Below are positions 39,704 to 48,449 of a stretch of DNA of 64,000 bases, in pieces (within the stretch, counting starts at the first letter, position 1; the number at the start of each line of letters is the position of its first letter). The position numbers and the translations under genes were made by a program. Under the pieces are notes generated by a model, which had not been told where the DNA came from, did no database searches, and was given only the letters and a program-made list of their open reading frames with translations. Source of the DNA: Natronorubrum daqingense (GTDB lineage: Archaea; Halobacteriota; Halobacteria; Halobacteriales; Natrialbaceae); assembly GCF_001971705.1 (NCBI RefSeq), contig NZ_CP019327.1, positions 3,333,438 to 3,397,437 on the forward strand. Direction: 5' to 3'.

Positions 39704-41341
39704 ATGTACGACCACTACCGAAGCGGACGACCACCGACGAGAGCGACCCGATCGATGATCACAACCCCCCACACCCTCGCGAGCACCACCGGTCTCGACG
39801 TGCTCCGCGACGGGGGTTCGGCTGTCGACGCGGCGATCGCAGCCAATGCGACGCTGTGCGTCGCGTACCCCCACATGGCCGGACTCGGCGGCGATGGCTT
39901 CTGGCTCCTCGCCGACGACGAAGTGAGCGCGATCAACGCCAGCGGTCCGGCCGCCGAGGCCGCGACCCGAGCGTACTATCGGGATCGGGAGCACGATTCG
40001 ATTCCGGAGCGCGGGAGCGAGTCCGTCCTCACCGTCCCGGGTGCGGTCGACGGCTGGCGACTCGCCCACGAAAGACACGGCTCGCTCTCGTGGCATCGAC
40101 TGTTTGAGGACGCCATCGCGCACGCTCGAGACGGCGTCCCGGTCACCGCTGATCTCGCACGATGGATTGCCATCGATCGGGACGTGCTCAGAGAGGACCG
40201 CCTCGCTGCGGCAACGTTCCTTCGGAACGGTCACGCCCCGGACGCCGGGACGATTCTTCGCCAACCGGCCCTGGCGAACTCGCTCGAACGGATCGCCCAA
40301 CACGGCCCTCGAGACGGGTTTTACGACGGTCCACTCGCGGTGGAGTTCTGCGCGGGAATCGGGGACGGCTCGCCGCTCGCGCCGACCGACTTTCGCGAGT
40401 ACAGCGCCGAGTGGGTGACCCCGCTCAGCGTGGAGTACCGCGGCTACACCGCTCACGCTCTCCCGCCGAATACGCAGGGGCTCGCCGCCCTCCAACTCCT
40501 CGGCCTGCTCGAGGGGTTCGACGTCGAGGAGTGGGGCGACGGCACCGTCGACTACTACCACCACCTCGCGGAGGCGGTCAAGGTGGCGTTCGCCGACCGG
40601 GACGCGTGGGTGACCGATCCCGACAGTATCGACCTTCCCGCGGAGACGTTGTTGTCGTCAGCGTATCTCGACGACAGGCGGGAACTGATCGACCGCGACA
40701 CCACGTTGCCAGCCGACCTCGAGCCCGGAATCGCCCCCGACGGCTCGAATCCGGCCGCCCAGAACGCCGGCGGCGACACGTGTTATCTGTCGGTCGTCGA
40801 TTCGGACGGAATGGCAGTGTCGCTCATCCAGTCGATCTACTACGACTTCGGAAGCGCAACGATCGCCGGCAACACTGGACTCATCCCACAAAATCGCGGC
40901 TCCTTCTTCTCGCTCGAGGACGACCACGTCAACCGTCTCGAGCCCGGAAAGCGGACGTTCCACACGCTCACCCCGGCGATGCTGACCGACGGTGGCGACC
41001 CCCGACTCGTCTACGGGACGATGGGTGGCGAGGGCCAGCCCCAGACGCAGGCGGCGCTCGTCACGCGACTCGTCGACTTCGGCTACGACGTCCAACAGGC
41101 GATCGAAGCGCCGCGGTGGCTGTTCGGCCGAACGTGGGGCGACGCGTCTCGCTCGCTGTCGCTCGAGGGTCGAATCCCCGATAACGTCGCTGTGGGACTC
41201 GAGAAACGCGGTCAACCCGTGGCGATGGCACGAAAGTACGACGATACGATGGGACACGCTGCGGCGATTTGGCTCCACGAAGACGGGTCGCTCGAAGGAG
41301 GCGCAGACCCACGCGGAGATGGCGCAGCGATCGGATACTGA
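39704..41341 (+). CDS. ggt: Gamma-glutamyltransferase
   Basis: A 545-residue Ntn-hydrolase. The autoprocessing and catalytic residue is Thr359 in NAGGDTCYLSVVD, followed by SIYYDFGSATIAGNTGLIPQNRG and FHTLTPAMLTDGG, the family's acceptor-binding parts; the start MITTPHTLASTTGLDVLRDGG with AVDAAIAANATLCV is typical. No signal peptide is visible, unlike many bacterial GGTs, so it is probably cytoplasmic. It cleaves gamma-glutamyl amides; haloarchaea use gamma-glutamylcysteine instead of glutathione, so that is a likely substrate (inference). ATG 39704 is 41 bp before the first conserved motif. Confidence 0.92.
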   Translation: MYDHYRSGRPPTRATRSMITTPHTLASTTGLDVLRDGGSAVDAAIAANATLCVAYPHMAGLGGDGFWLLADDEVSAINASGPAAEAATRAYYRDREHDSIPERGSESVLTVPGAVDGWRLAHERHGSLSWHRLFEDAIAHARDGVPVTADLARWIAIDRDVLREDRLAAATFLRNGHAPDAGTILRQPALANSLERIAQHGPRDGFYDGPLAVEFCAGIGDGSPLAPTDFREYSAEWVTPLSVEYRGYTAHALPPNTQGLAALQLLGLLEGFDVEEWGDGTVDYYHHLAEAVKVAFADRDAWVTDPDSIDLPAETLLSSAYLDDRRELIDRDTTLPADLEPGIAPDGSNPAAQNAGGDTCYLSVVDSDGMAVSLIQSIYYDFGSATIAGNTGLIPQNRGSFFSLEDDHVNRLEPGKRTFHTLTPAMLTDGGDPRLVYGTMGGEGQPQTQAALVTRLVDFGYDVQQAIEAPRWLFGRTWGDASRSLSLEGRIPDNVAVGLEKRGQPVAMARKYDDTMGHAAAIWLHEDGSLEGGADPRGDGAAIGY

Positions 41342-41455
41342 CGACCAGTTATCAATGATCAATACGCGCACGATCACCACGACGATGTCGTTCACTGGGC
41401 GGACGAGACAGGCGAGACGGGCGAAGCGACCGATCGAAAGTGCGGTGAGTCACTC

Positions 41456-42754
41456 GTGACGGTGGCACAACCGAGCGACCTCAGCGTGCGCGCCAGAGAG
41501 ATTCTCGGACGCTCACGCTGGTGGCAAATCGTTGCTGCAGCCGTGATGATGGCACTCGTCAGTCCCTACCAGTACGTCTGGGCGTCGCTCGAGGGCCCGC
41601 TCGCGAGTGACTTGAACGTCTCGCTGTCGGCGCTTGGCTTCGTCTTTACCGTCTACGTCGTTGTCATGTCGCTGGTACAGTTCCCGGCGGGGTGGTGGCG
41701 AGACCGCTACGGCCCTCGCGCGGTGATTCTCGTCGCCGGAATTCTCGCTGGCACTGGCTACTACGCCCTTTCGTTCGTGAGCGAGGTTTGGCACGTCTAC
41801 GTCGCATACTTCGTCGGTGCCGTTGGCGTCGGAATCGTGTACACGGTGGCCGTAAATACGGCGGTCAAGTGGTTCCCCGACAGGCGTGGATTGACGACGG
41901 GTATCGGAACGATGGCGTTCGCGGCAGGGAGTGCAGCGTTCGTTCCCTACGTCAGGGTTGCTGTCGCAGGCGACACGCTCCCGAACGCGCTCTCGAATAT
42001 GGGTATCTTGATTGGCGTCGGAATCGTCGTCGGGGCGCTCGTGCTCGAAGACCCTCCAGCCGGGTTTCGGGACGACGGGCGGAACACCCACCCTGACGCG
42101 GCGTCGTCCACCGACGCTCCCCACTCTGACAGCGACGAAGACGGTGCGAAGACCGCATCCGACGGCAGTCTCCGTTCGTACACCTGGCGAGAGATGGTCC
42201 GAACGAGAGCGTTCGCGCTCATGTACTTCATGTTTTTCGCCGTTAGCGCTGCCGGGTTGATGATCACCGCTCGAGTCGTCCTCTACGCGGAACAGGCCGG
42301 ACTGACTGCGACGGTAGTGACTGTGGCAGCGACGCTGCTTCCCGTTGCGTCCGCTGGCGGTCGGCTCCTCGTCGGCGCAGTCTCCGATCACTACGTTCGC
42401 GAGTCCGTCACCGCCGTCTCGTTTACCGTCTGTGGTCTCGCGACGCTCGCGATCGTCTTGTTCGCGGGATTCGAATCGGGAATCGGCTACATCGGTATGG
42501 TCGCGATCGCCGTCTTCTTCTGGAGTGCACAGTTCTCGCTGTTCCCGAGTCTCGTCGGCGATTATTACGGTGGCGCGCACTCGTCGACCAATTACTCGAT
42601 TATCTACTCCGGGAAAATGTGGGGTGGTGTGTTCGGCGGCGGTGTCGTCGGCTGGCTGGTTGGTGTCGTCGGCTGGGATCTCACGTTTACCCTCGGTGGT
42701 CTCCTGGCGCTTACAGCAGGGATCGCCGGCTTTTTCCTCAAACCGCCACAGTAA
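41456..42754 (+). CDS. OFA-type MFS transporter (organic acid antiporter-like)
   Basis: A 432-residue MFS carrier. The first loop motif appears as FPAGWWRDRYGPRAVIL, and YTVAVNTAVKWFPDRRGLTTGIGTMAFAAG is a strong oxalate/formate-antiporter (OFA) family signature, also shared by monocarboxylate porters. An acidic cytoplasmic loop separates the two halves (about residues 200-240). It probably exchanges a small organic acid and fits the neighbouring lactate permease. GTG 41456 is used because it precedes an N-terminal soluble helix; the gene before it is gamma-glutamyltransferase, 114 bp away. Confidence 0.9.
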   Translation: MTVAQPSDLSVRAREILGRSRWWQIVAAAVMMALVSPYQYVWASLEGPLASDLNVSLSALGFVFTVYVVVMSLVQFPAGWWRDRYGPRAVILVAGILAGTGYYALSFVSEVWHVYVAYFVGAVGVGIVYTVAVNTAVKWFPDRRGLTTGIGTMAFAAGSAAFVPYVRVAVAGDTLPNALSNMGILIGVGIVVGALVLEDPPAGFRDDGRNTHPDAASSTDAPHSDSDEDGAKTASDGSLRSYTWREMVRTRAFALMYFMFFAVSAAGLMITARVVLYAEQAGLTATVVTVAATLLPVASAGGRLLVGAVSDHYVRESVTAVSFTVCGLATLAIVLFAGFESGIGYIGMVAIAVFFWSAQFSLFPSLVGDYYGGAHSSTNYSIIYSGKMWGGVFGGGVVGWLVGVVGWDLTFTLGGLLALTAGIAGFFLKPPQ

Positions 42755-43028
42755 CCGACTCTCGGCCATAATACCAAAATGGCGTATTAGCCCCACTCAA
42801 CACCGATGAGTCGTACCTGACGACTCCCAAATGTGCCTAGACGTTCGTGGAACCCGCTGCTTCAAACGTATCGAACCCGACTGTTCGGTCCCCGACGCGT
42901 TGCCGTTCCCTCCTCGATCCATCGTCGTCTGAATCCCAGTTCACACCCTCTCATCATCCGCCATTACGAAAATAACTAATATAATTTAGAATAGAATTAA
43001 CTTCCTGGTGGCTGATTGTGTTAACGCC

Positions 43029-43376
43029 ATGTTGGATACCCAACCTGATGGCGACGATGACCACTCGATAAACAGGCGGCGACTCCTTCGTGCAACAGCG
43101 ACCAGTGTCACGGCGCTCGCTGGACTCGGCGTCGCTTCGTCGTCCACGTCGGCCAGTACGATCCCGTGCGCCTGTACCGAAGAACAAGAAAACCAGTGTG
43201 GGCCCAACGAAGAGTGCGTTTGTGAGGAAATTCCCGGCGGCGCTCACACGGGTCCAATTCGGCGAACGGAGTGTGTCAGCACTGAATCGGACGCCAGCAT
43301 TGAGTGCGAACCTGACGATCCCGAAGACATGACCGTCGGAGAACTCGAGAGTTCGCCGACGTACACCTGTAGCTGA
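43029..43376 (+). CDS. Tat-exported Cys-rich small protein
   Basis: A 115-residue preprotein. The signal is NRRRLLRATATSVTALAGLG, a twin-arginine type, ending near AxA-like STSAS. The mature part, roughly 70 residues, has eight cysteines (CAC, NQCG, EECVCEE, TECV, IECE, TCS) in an acidic background, rare for haloarchaeal proteins. It could be a disulfide-bonded secreted peptide, a metal-binding protein, or a halocin-like antimicrobial; no family is recognised. An in-frame GTG at 43008 lies about 25 bp after an AATATAATTT box and may be the true leaderless start. Confidence 0.75.
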   Translation: MLDTQPDGDDDHSINRRRLLRATATSVTALAGLGVASSSTSASTIPCACTEEQENQCGPNEECVCEEIPGGAHTGPIRRTECVSTESDASIECEPDDPEDMTVGELESSPTYTCS

Positions 43377-43537
43377 CGTAGCCTGCCACGAACTCGAGGG
43401 CTAACCCACCCTAACGGTGTCACCTCTCGAGTCACTCCACCACCTCCCGTCGCCGTTTTCGGACGAACAATCGTTGCGCCCGTTCATTCATGGTGACACT
43501 ATCTATCGTCAGAAACCACCCGCGACCCAAAGGCACA

Positions 43538-43543
43538 TTTATC
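43538..43543 (+). promoter_or_regulatory. TATA box of the PAN gene
   Basis: TTTATC, 30 bp before ATG 43571 in otherwise GC-rich DNA; supports that ATG over a longer upstream frame. Confidence 0.55.
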
Positions 43544-43570
43544 GTCGGGAACTTACCGGTGCACGTCAGG

Positions 43571-44803
43571 ATGTCTCGAAGCCCGTCTATCCCAGACCGA
43601 CCTCACCGCGATATCGATCCGGATCTCCCCGACAACGAACGGCTCGAGGCGCTCCACGGGCACTTCTCGGACCTCGTGGACGTCAACGAGCAACTCGCTT
43701 CCCAGCTCGAACAGGCCGAAGACCGCCGCGAGCAACTGCGAGAGCGCGTCGACCGCGTCGAACGCGAAAACGAGACGCTCAAAGGCTCCTCGCTGTACAT
43801 CGCGACCGTCGAGGACGTACTCGACAACGACGAAGTCGTCGTCAAACAACACGGCAACAACCAGGAGGTGTTGACCGACGTCTCCCCGCGGATGCTCGAG
43901 CGACTCGAAGCCGGCGACCGCGTCGCGGTCAACGACTCGTTTGCAGTTCAGACGATCCTCGACGCCGAAACCGACGCGCGAGCGCAGTCGATGGAAATCT
44001 CCGAGCGACCACAAGTCACCTACGGAGAGATCGGCGGCATCGACGAACAGATTCGCGAAGTTCGCGAGGCCGTCGAACAACCCCTCGCCGAACCCGAACT
44101 GTTCGAGGACGTCGGCATCGAACCACCGAGTGGCGTGCTCCTCCACGGACCGCCAGGGACAGGGAAGACGATGCTCGCCAAAGCCGTCGCCAACGAGACC
44201 AACGCGACGTTCATCAAGATGGCCGGCTCGGAACTCGTTCGGAAGTTCATCGGTGAGGGCTCACGACTCGTCCGGGACCTCTTCGAGATGGCTCGCGAAC
44301 GTGAACCGGCAATCATCTTCATCGACGAAATCGACGCCATCGCAACGACGCGAACGGAGTCGAAGACGTCGGGAGACGCCGAAGTTCAGCGGACGATGAT
44401 GCAACTCCTCAGCGAGATGGACGGCTTCGACGCTCGAGGCGAGATTCGCATCATCGCCGCCACGAACCGCTTCGACATGCTCGATCGCGCCATCCTCCGA
44501 CCCGGGCGCTTCGATCGTCTCATCGAAGTCCCCGAAGCCGACCAGGACGGTCGCGAGCAGATCCTCCAGATCCACACGCGCGGCATGAACGTCGACGACG
44601 AGGTCGATTTCGACGACCTCGCCGAGGAAACCGACGGCTACTCCGGGGCCGAAATCGAGAGTCTCACGACCGAGGCTGGCATGTTCGCTATCCGTAACGA
44701 CCGCGAGGAGGTCCACCACGAGGACTTCCTCAACGCCATCGAGAAGATCGAAGACGACGACTCGAGTGACGTTATCTCGTCTGCGGGCTACTTCTACCAG
44801 TAA
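43571..44803 (+). CDS. pan: Proteasome-activating nucleotidase (PAN)
   Basis: A 410-residue AAA+ ATPase. Residues 25-75 form a coiled coil ([20 protein letters not shown]), followed by an OB domain, Walker A GPPGTGKT near residue 195, Walker [11 protein letters not shown], and the second region of homology [20 protein letters not shown]. The C-terminus GYFYQ carries an HbYX-type end (Phe-Tyr-Gln) that opens the 20S proteasome gate. It unfolds proteins for degradation. The coiled-coil start and a TATA element support ATG 43571. Confidence 0.95.
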   Translation: MSRSPSIPDRPHRDIDPDLPDNERLEALHGHFSDLVDVNEQLASQLEQAEDRREQLRERVDRVERENETLKGSSLYIATVEDVLDNDEVVVKQHGNNQEVLTDVSPRMLERLEAGDRVAVNDSFAVQTILDAETDARAQSMEISERPQVTYGEIGGIDEQIREVREAVEQPLAEPELFEDVGIEPPSGVLLHGPPGTGKTMLAKAVANETNATFIKMAGSELVRKFIGEGSRLVRDLFEMAREREPAIIFIDEIDAIATTRTESKTSGDAEVQRTMMQLLSEMDGFDARGEIRIIAATNRFDMLDRAILRPGRFDRLIEVPEADQDGREQILQIHTRGMNVDDEVDFDDLAEETDGYSGAEIESLTTEAGMFAIRNDREEVHHEDFLNAIEKIEDDDSSDVISSAGYFYQ

Positions 44804-45153
44804 CGAACTTTTCCTCTGCGGGTGCGCCTACGGCGCACCCTCGGGAAAATATCGAAAGAGCGTTCCGCTCTTTCGGACCTCGCGGGATCTTCGATCCCGC
44901 TTAGCTTCGATGAAAAGCACTCCTCCCTCCGTTTTCTCACTCCTTTCAGTCGTTCGTTCACATCGGTCGTCGGCCCGCTCGCTCGATCGTCGGTCTCACT
45001 CGCGGCGATTGCGACTGTGACTCCCTGCTCTCCCCCGACTCGTGAAGCCCGCAGTTCTTCGGCTTCACTCGTGGTCACGAATCGATCACCGTCGGGACTC
45101 GAGCGACGACTCTGTACCGCAAGCCCTTACGCTGTCCGGCCCCGAGAACGACC
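44804..45153. other. 350-bp intergenic region with palindromes
   Basis: No gene is supported. The left third holds three perfect hairpins (separate entry). The middle is rich in CTCGCTCG-type words, and a further inverted pair, GTGAAGCC with GGCTTCAC, lies near 45045-45070. It probably contains the PAN transcript end and the promoter of the arginine decarboxylase gene. Confidence 0.6.
44820..44900. repeat. Three successive perfect hairpins with 3-nt loops
   Basis: GGGTGCGCC-TAC-GGCGCACCC (44820-44840), CGAAAGAGCG-TTC-CGCTCTTTCG (44853-44875) and GCGGGATC-TTC-GATCCCGC (44882-44900). Stems are 9, 10 and 8 bp with no mismatch, all with three-base loops, yet the sequences are unrelated. They begin 17 bp after the PAN stop codon. 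They could be mRNA 3'-end structures, palindromic binding sites, or members of a haloarchaeal intergenic palindrome class. Confidence 0.9.
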
Positions 45154-45633
45154 ATGAGCACGATTCGAATCGTCTGGGGGGCCGCATCGGCCCCGACGGC
45201 GATGTCGTCCTACGACGCCGCACTCGCTGACGCCGGCGTCGAGAACTACAATCTCGTCTCGGTTTCCTCCGTCATTCCGGCCGACACCCACGTCGAAGCC
45301 GTCGGCACGGCACCCGACCTCGGTCCTGCCGGCGAACGACTGACCGTCGTGGAAGCACGAGCCACCGTCACCGGACCGGGCCGCGCGAGTGCGGCGCTCG
45401 CGTGGTCCCAATCGGTCGAGAACGGACCCGGGCTGTTCTACGAAACGTCGGGTGAAACCGACTCGGAGGACGTCGAACGACGCGTTCTCGAGGGATTAGC
45501 GGCCGGACAGGAGCTTCGCGACTGGGAGTTCGCGGACGCACAGGTCGCCACCGAGAGCATCCAGGCGAAATCGGGAGAACACACGACGGCGCTCGTCCTG
45601 GCCGTCTACGGCGAGAGCGAACCAATCTGGTAA
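45154..45633 (+). CDS. pdaD: Pyruvoyl-dependent arginine decarboxylase
   Basis: A 159-residue protein of the PvlArgDC fold. The self-cleavage site is LVSVSSVIPAD, with Ser38-Ser39 giving the beta chain and a pyruvoyl-blocked alpha chain. Other family parts are VWGAASAPTAMSSYDAAL, VVEARATVTGPGR and HTTALVLAVYG. It makes agmatine from arginine, the first step of archaeal polyamine or agmatidine supply (agmatidine modifies tRNA-Ile). ATG 45154 gives the compact family start. Confidence 0.93.
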   Translation: MSTIRIVWGAASAPTAMSSYDAALADAGVENYNLVSVSSVIPADTHVEAVGTAPDLGPAGERLTVVEARATVTGPGRASAALAWSQSVENGPGLFYETSGETDSEDVERRVLEGLAAGQELRDWEFADAQVATESIQAKSGEHTTALVLAVYGESEPIW

Positions 45634-45728
45634 CTGCACGCGCACGCGTTCTCTCCAGGTCTCTCGTGATTGTCCGAAGGCGAATCCTTTTGACCTGCCG
45701 TCCCGTTGCTATCAGGTACACACTTCTC

Positions 45729-46127
45729 ATGAACGGAAATACGCCGTACGCAGGACTGCCGGGAGAAACGGGTGCTGGTCAGCGTGCCGCGGCGGACGTT
45801 CCGGAACTCTCGAGAGATCAAAAGCGACTTCTCCACCGTGACGTCTCGCGGATCGCCGCTCGCACGCGCGAGTTCCTCCCGAGTGAATACGTCGTCGACT
45901 CGGATATTACGAGCGGGATGTCCGGCCCGCAGGTCACCGTCGCCGTCCGGCCACCGATCGGCCACGCTGTCAGCGCCGGGTTTACCCCCGACCTCGAGGA
46001 CGTCGCTACCGAAGACGACCTCATCACGGCGGACGAACGAAACGAGGTCGCTCGCGGGTTGGCCGCCAGCGCCGCGTTGCAGGTCAAACAGGCCGTCAGC
46101 AACAACGTGAAGCCGACTGGAAAGTAG
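45729..46127 (+). CDS. Haloarchaeal conserved protein (DUF5811-like)
   Basis: A 132-residue protein. The opening MNGNTPYAGLPGETGAGQRA and the later DQKRLLHRDVSRIAARTREF, then VVDSDITSGMSGPQVTVAVRPPIG, are highly conserved features I associate with the haloarchaeal DUF5811 group. The function is unknown. It has no membrane segment. It follows the arginine decarboxylase by 95 bp on the same strand. ATG 45729 begins at the conserved N-terminus. Confidence 0.82.
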   Translation: MNGNTPYAGLPGETGAGQRAAADVPELSRDQKRLLHRDVSRIAARTREFLPSEYVVDSDITSGMSGPQVTVAVRPPIGHAVSAGFTPDLEDVATEDDLITADERNEVARGLAASAALQVKQAVSNNVKPTGK

Positions 46128-46204
46128 CGATTGGGTCTCTACCGCGGAGTACGAACTTTCGATCGTGACTTCGTTATTGCTTTTAGTGGGTTCAGGCGAA
46201 TGGT

Positions 46205-46225
46205 GTGGCGAGTAGTTCTCGCCAC
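46205..46225. terminator. Perfect hairpin downstream of the DUF5811-like gene
   Basis: GTGGCGAG-TAGTT-CTCGCCAC is a perfect 8-bp stem with a 5-nt loop, about 77 bp after the gene end. No T-run follows, so a role as terminator is uncertain; it could stabilise the 3' end or bind a protein. Confidence 0.4.
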
Positions 46226-46351
46226 GCGCTTCCAGAAATTGTGTTCGTTGGGCCGCTGTGGAGCCAATTCGAGTCACTGATTTCGGGCCAAGACGATCAG
46301 CGATCGTCTCGTGCTCACCGTTATTATTAAAATGGGGTGAAACAATAACAA

Positions 46352-46360
46352 TTTTAAATA
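46352..46360 (+). promoter_or_regulatory. TATA box of the acidic secreted protein gene
   Basis: TTTTAAATA in a locally AT-rich stretch, about 25 bp before ATG 46381; a leaderless transcript starting at the ATG is expected. Confidence 0.6.
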
Positions 46361-46380
46361 AGGTTGTTAGTATATTTCGT

Positions 46381-47463
46381 ATGGGTCTAACCCGACGAAA
46401 TGCACTCATCGTAGGTATCGGCGCACTGACAACGGCTGGAACGGCTAGTTACGGTGCTGCACAAACGGAATCGACGGACGAGCCGTTCGAATTACTCGCA
46501 GAGGAGAACATCGACCACGAGCACGCGTGTCTCCACGCCGAGTACGACGAGCGGACATCACTCGAAGCAGGAGAGTCCGTCGACGACGCGCCGACAGTCG
46601 ACGACACACACGTTATCTGGGAGGTCACTGACGGTTCCGATCAAGGGTACGTCGTCTTCGACGCTGACGGGCACCACTACGACGGCCCCTTCGTCTTCTA
46701 TACGACTAACGGAACGGTCTCTCCCGTTACTGGCACCGAGGTTGAAGACGGGACCGTCGACGACGATAGCTGTGGTCCGCTAGACGCATACGTCGTCATC
46801 GAACCCGACGGCGGCCGTATCGAACTCGAGTTGTCGACGGCGGAGTCGTCCGAATCCGATACGGAACCAGCGCCAGAGGATGATGAGTCTGAGGCTGATG
46901 ACGAGGACGAATCAGCCGAGGATGATGAAAACGCGTCGGACGACGAACCAGACGAACCAGACGAGGATGATGAAGACGAAGCCGAAGCGGACGATGGCGA
47001 TGACGACGAAGACGCAGACGACGAACCGGACGAGGAAGACGACGAGTCGGTAGATGACGACGAAGACGCAGACGACGAACCGGATGCGGAAGATGACGAT
47101 GATGACACTGAATCGGTAAACGACGAGACTGAAGGCGACGAGCAAGACGAGGACGAGTCAGTAGACGACGACCCAACACTCGAACTCTCCGTTTCCGCTC
47201 CCGAGTCGATCACGACCGAGGATTCGGCCCGATTCACTCTCACCGTGCGAAACGAGGGTGATGTCGACGCTGATTTGACAGTCGAACTCGAGGTCGATGG
47301 AGACGTTCACTCCGTTTCGATCGGTCTGAACGCCGGCGAGTGTGACTCGAGTACGCTCTGCGTCAGTGGCTCTTCGGTCGGTCGGGGAGACCACGACTGG
47401 ACCGTCACTGCGGCCGACGAGACAGCGACCGGGGCGTTGAGCGTCACCGCAGCCACCGAATAA
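46381..47463 (+). CDS. Tat-exported acidic protein with low-complexity Asp/Glu region and Ig-like end
   Basis: A 360-residue protein. The signal MGLTRRNALIVGIGALTTAG is of Tat type, cleaved near Ala-Ala-Gln. Residues 40-155 form a globular domain (DHEHACLHAEYDERTSLEAG, then THVIWEVTDGSDQGYVVFDA and GPFVFYTTNGTVSPVTGTE). About residues 158-265 are almost only Asp, Glu, Ser and Ala (repeats of DADDEPD). The last 95 residues look like a CARDB/Ig-like domain (LELSVSAPESITTEDSARFT). It is probably a surface or secreted protein; binding of cations or cell-surface components is a guess. A truncated copy of its first domain follows. Confidence 0.8.
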   Translation: MGLTRRNALIVGIGALTTAGTASYGAAQTESTDEPFELLAEENIDHEHACLHAEYDERTSLEAGESVDDAPTVDDTHVIWEVTDGSDQGYVVFDADGHHYDGPFVFYTTNGTVSPVTGTEVEDGTVDDDSCGPLDAYVVIEPDGGRIELELSTAESSESDTEPAPEDDESEADDEDESAEDDENASDDEPDEPDEDDEDEAEADDGDDDEDADDEPDEEDDESVDDDEDADDEPDAEDDDDDTESVNDETEGDEQDEDESVDDDPTLELSVSAPESITTEDSARFTLTVRNEGDVDADLTVELEVDGDVHSVSIGLNAGECDSSTLCVSGSSVGRGDHDWTVTAADETATGALSVTAATE

Positions 47464-47594
47464 GTGACAGGCCAAATGCGAGTGACACAAACCAGACTGG
47501 CTCGACGGTGGCCGTTCGCCCCTCGCGTTTGAGACGCAACTGCATCGGTAGAGAGTACGAAATCATCGAACGCACTCACGACGACGATTGATAC

Positions 47595-47903
47595 ATGAAC
47601 CTAACACGACGGACATCACTCGAGGCGACGGAGGCCCGCGATGACGCCCCGGTGGTCGACGACACGCACGTCATCTGGGAGGCGACGTACGAAGGCGAGC
47701 ACGGCCACGTCGATTTCGACGCAGCGGCCCACTCACACGACGGTCCGTTCGTCTTCTACACGGCCGACGGTGAGGCAGATCCCGTCACTGGCACCGAACT
47801 CGACAGAGACTCCGTCGAGGACGACGACTGTGAGCCACTCGACGAATACGTCGAAGTCGAACCCGACGATGGACACATCGTTCTCGAACTGACGGCGTCG
47901 TAA
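47595..47903 (+). pseudogene. Truncated paralogue of the upstream secreted protein, signal peptide lost
   Basis: A 102-residue frame that repeats the first domain of the upstream protein: DDTHVIWEATYEGEHGHVDF and GPFVFYTADGEADPVTGTEL match THVIWEVTD and GPFVFYTTNG. The start MNLTRRTSLEAT joins the beginning of the signal (MGLTRR) directly to the residues after it (RTSLEAG), so the hydrophobic part of the Tat signal and about 45 further residues are missing; the acidic and Ig-like parts are absent too. Without a signal it would stay in the cytoplasm. It is probably a decaying duplicate, though it has no stop or frameshift. Confidence 0.7.
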
Positions 47904-48021
47904 AAACGGAGATCGAGGTACGCGACGGCGTCCGTGCGTCGTCGTTTGGATAGTCGAATCGGACGCCAGCGGGACCGAGACACACTGCGACGAACCTGAA
48001 CCACTCCCGCCCACGCTCGGA

Positions 48022-48414
48022 TCAGTACAGCAGTTGCTCGAGTTGGTGTCGCCGTCGCTCGAGGTCGACCGTCGGCTCTAGTTCGGGATCGTGACTGAGT
48101 CGATCCCAGACCAACAACGGGTCCGTTCCTTCTCGCTCGACGGCCTCGAGTAACTCCTCGATAGCGCTTCGATTCGTTACGAGCGAGTCACAGCGATCGA
48201 TCGCGAGCACGAGCGGGATCGCCGCGTCGGCGTTCGATGGAAGCGCGTCGCTGATGGCTGTGAAATTCGGATTCCTCTCTCCATCTCGTGTCGACTCGAC
48301 GGTGAGACAGTGCGTACAGATCGCCACTGTCGCCGATCGTTCCGGTGCGTACTCACGATAGCTTTCTGGGACTTCGACAGCCACCGTCGGTGAGGAACAC
48401 GTTGAACAGGTCAT
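48022..48414 (-). CDS. Haloarchaeal zinc-finger-like protein (DUF6276-like)
   Basis: A 130-residue protein. The N-terminus has two CxxC pairs (TCSTCSSPTVAVEVP and ICTHCLTVE) as a zinc ribbon, and a helical C-terminal half with IPLVLAIDRCDSLVTNRSAIEELLEAVE and LERRRHQLEQLL. I recall similar proteins as DUF6276. The role is unknown. It lies downstream of atpD on the same strand, 35 bp away, and may be the last gene of the ATP synthase transcript or have its own promoter. Confidence 0.8.
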   Translation of the reverse strand: MTCSTCSSPTVAVEVPESYREYAPERSATVAICTHCLTVESTRDGERNPNFTAISDALPSNADAAIPLVLAIDRCDSLVTNRSAIEELLEAVEREGTDPLLVWDRLSHDPELEPTVDLERRRHQLEQLLY

Positions 48415-48449
48415 CGGACGAGAGAGAAGAGTGAATACGGAGGTCGAAA

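Noticed and set aside
43571..44803. Rpt-like or Cdc48-type AAA protein instead of PAN
   Set aside because: There is a single AAA module with an N-terminal coiled coil and OB domain and an HbYX-type tail, which fits PAN and not two-module Cdc48.
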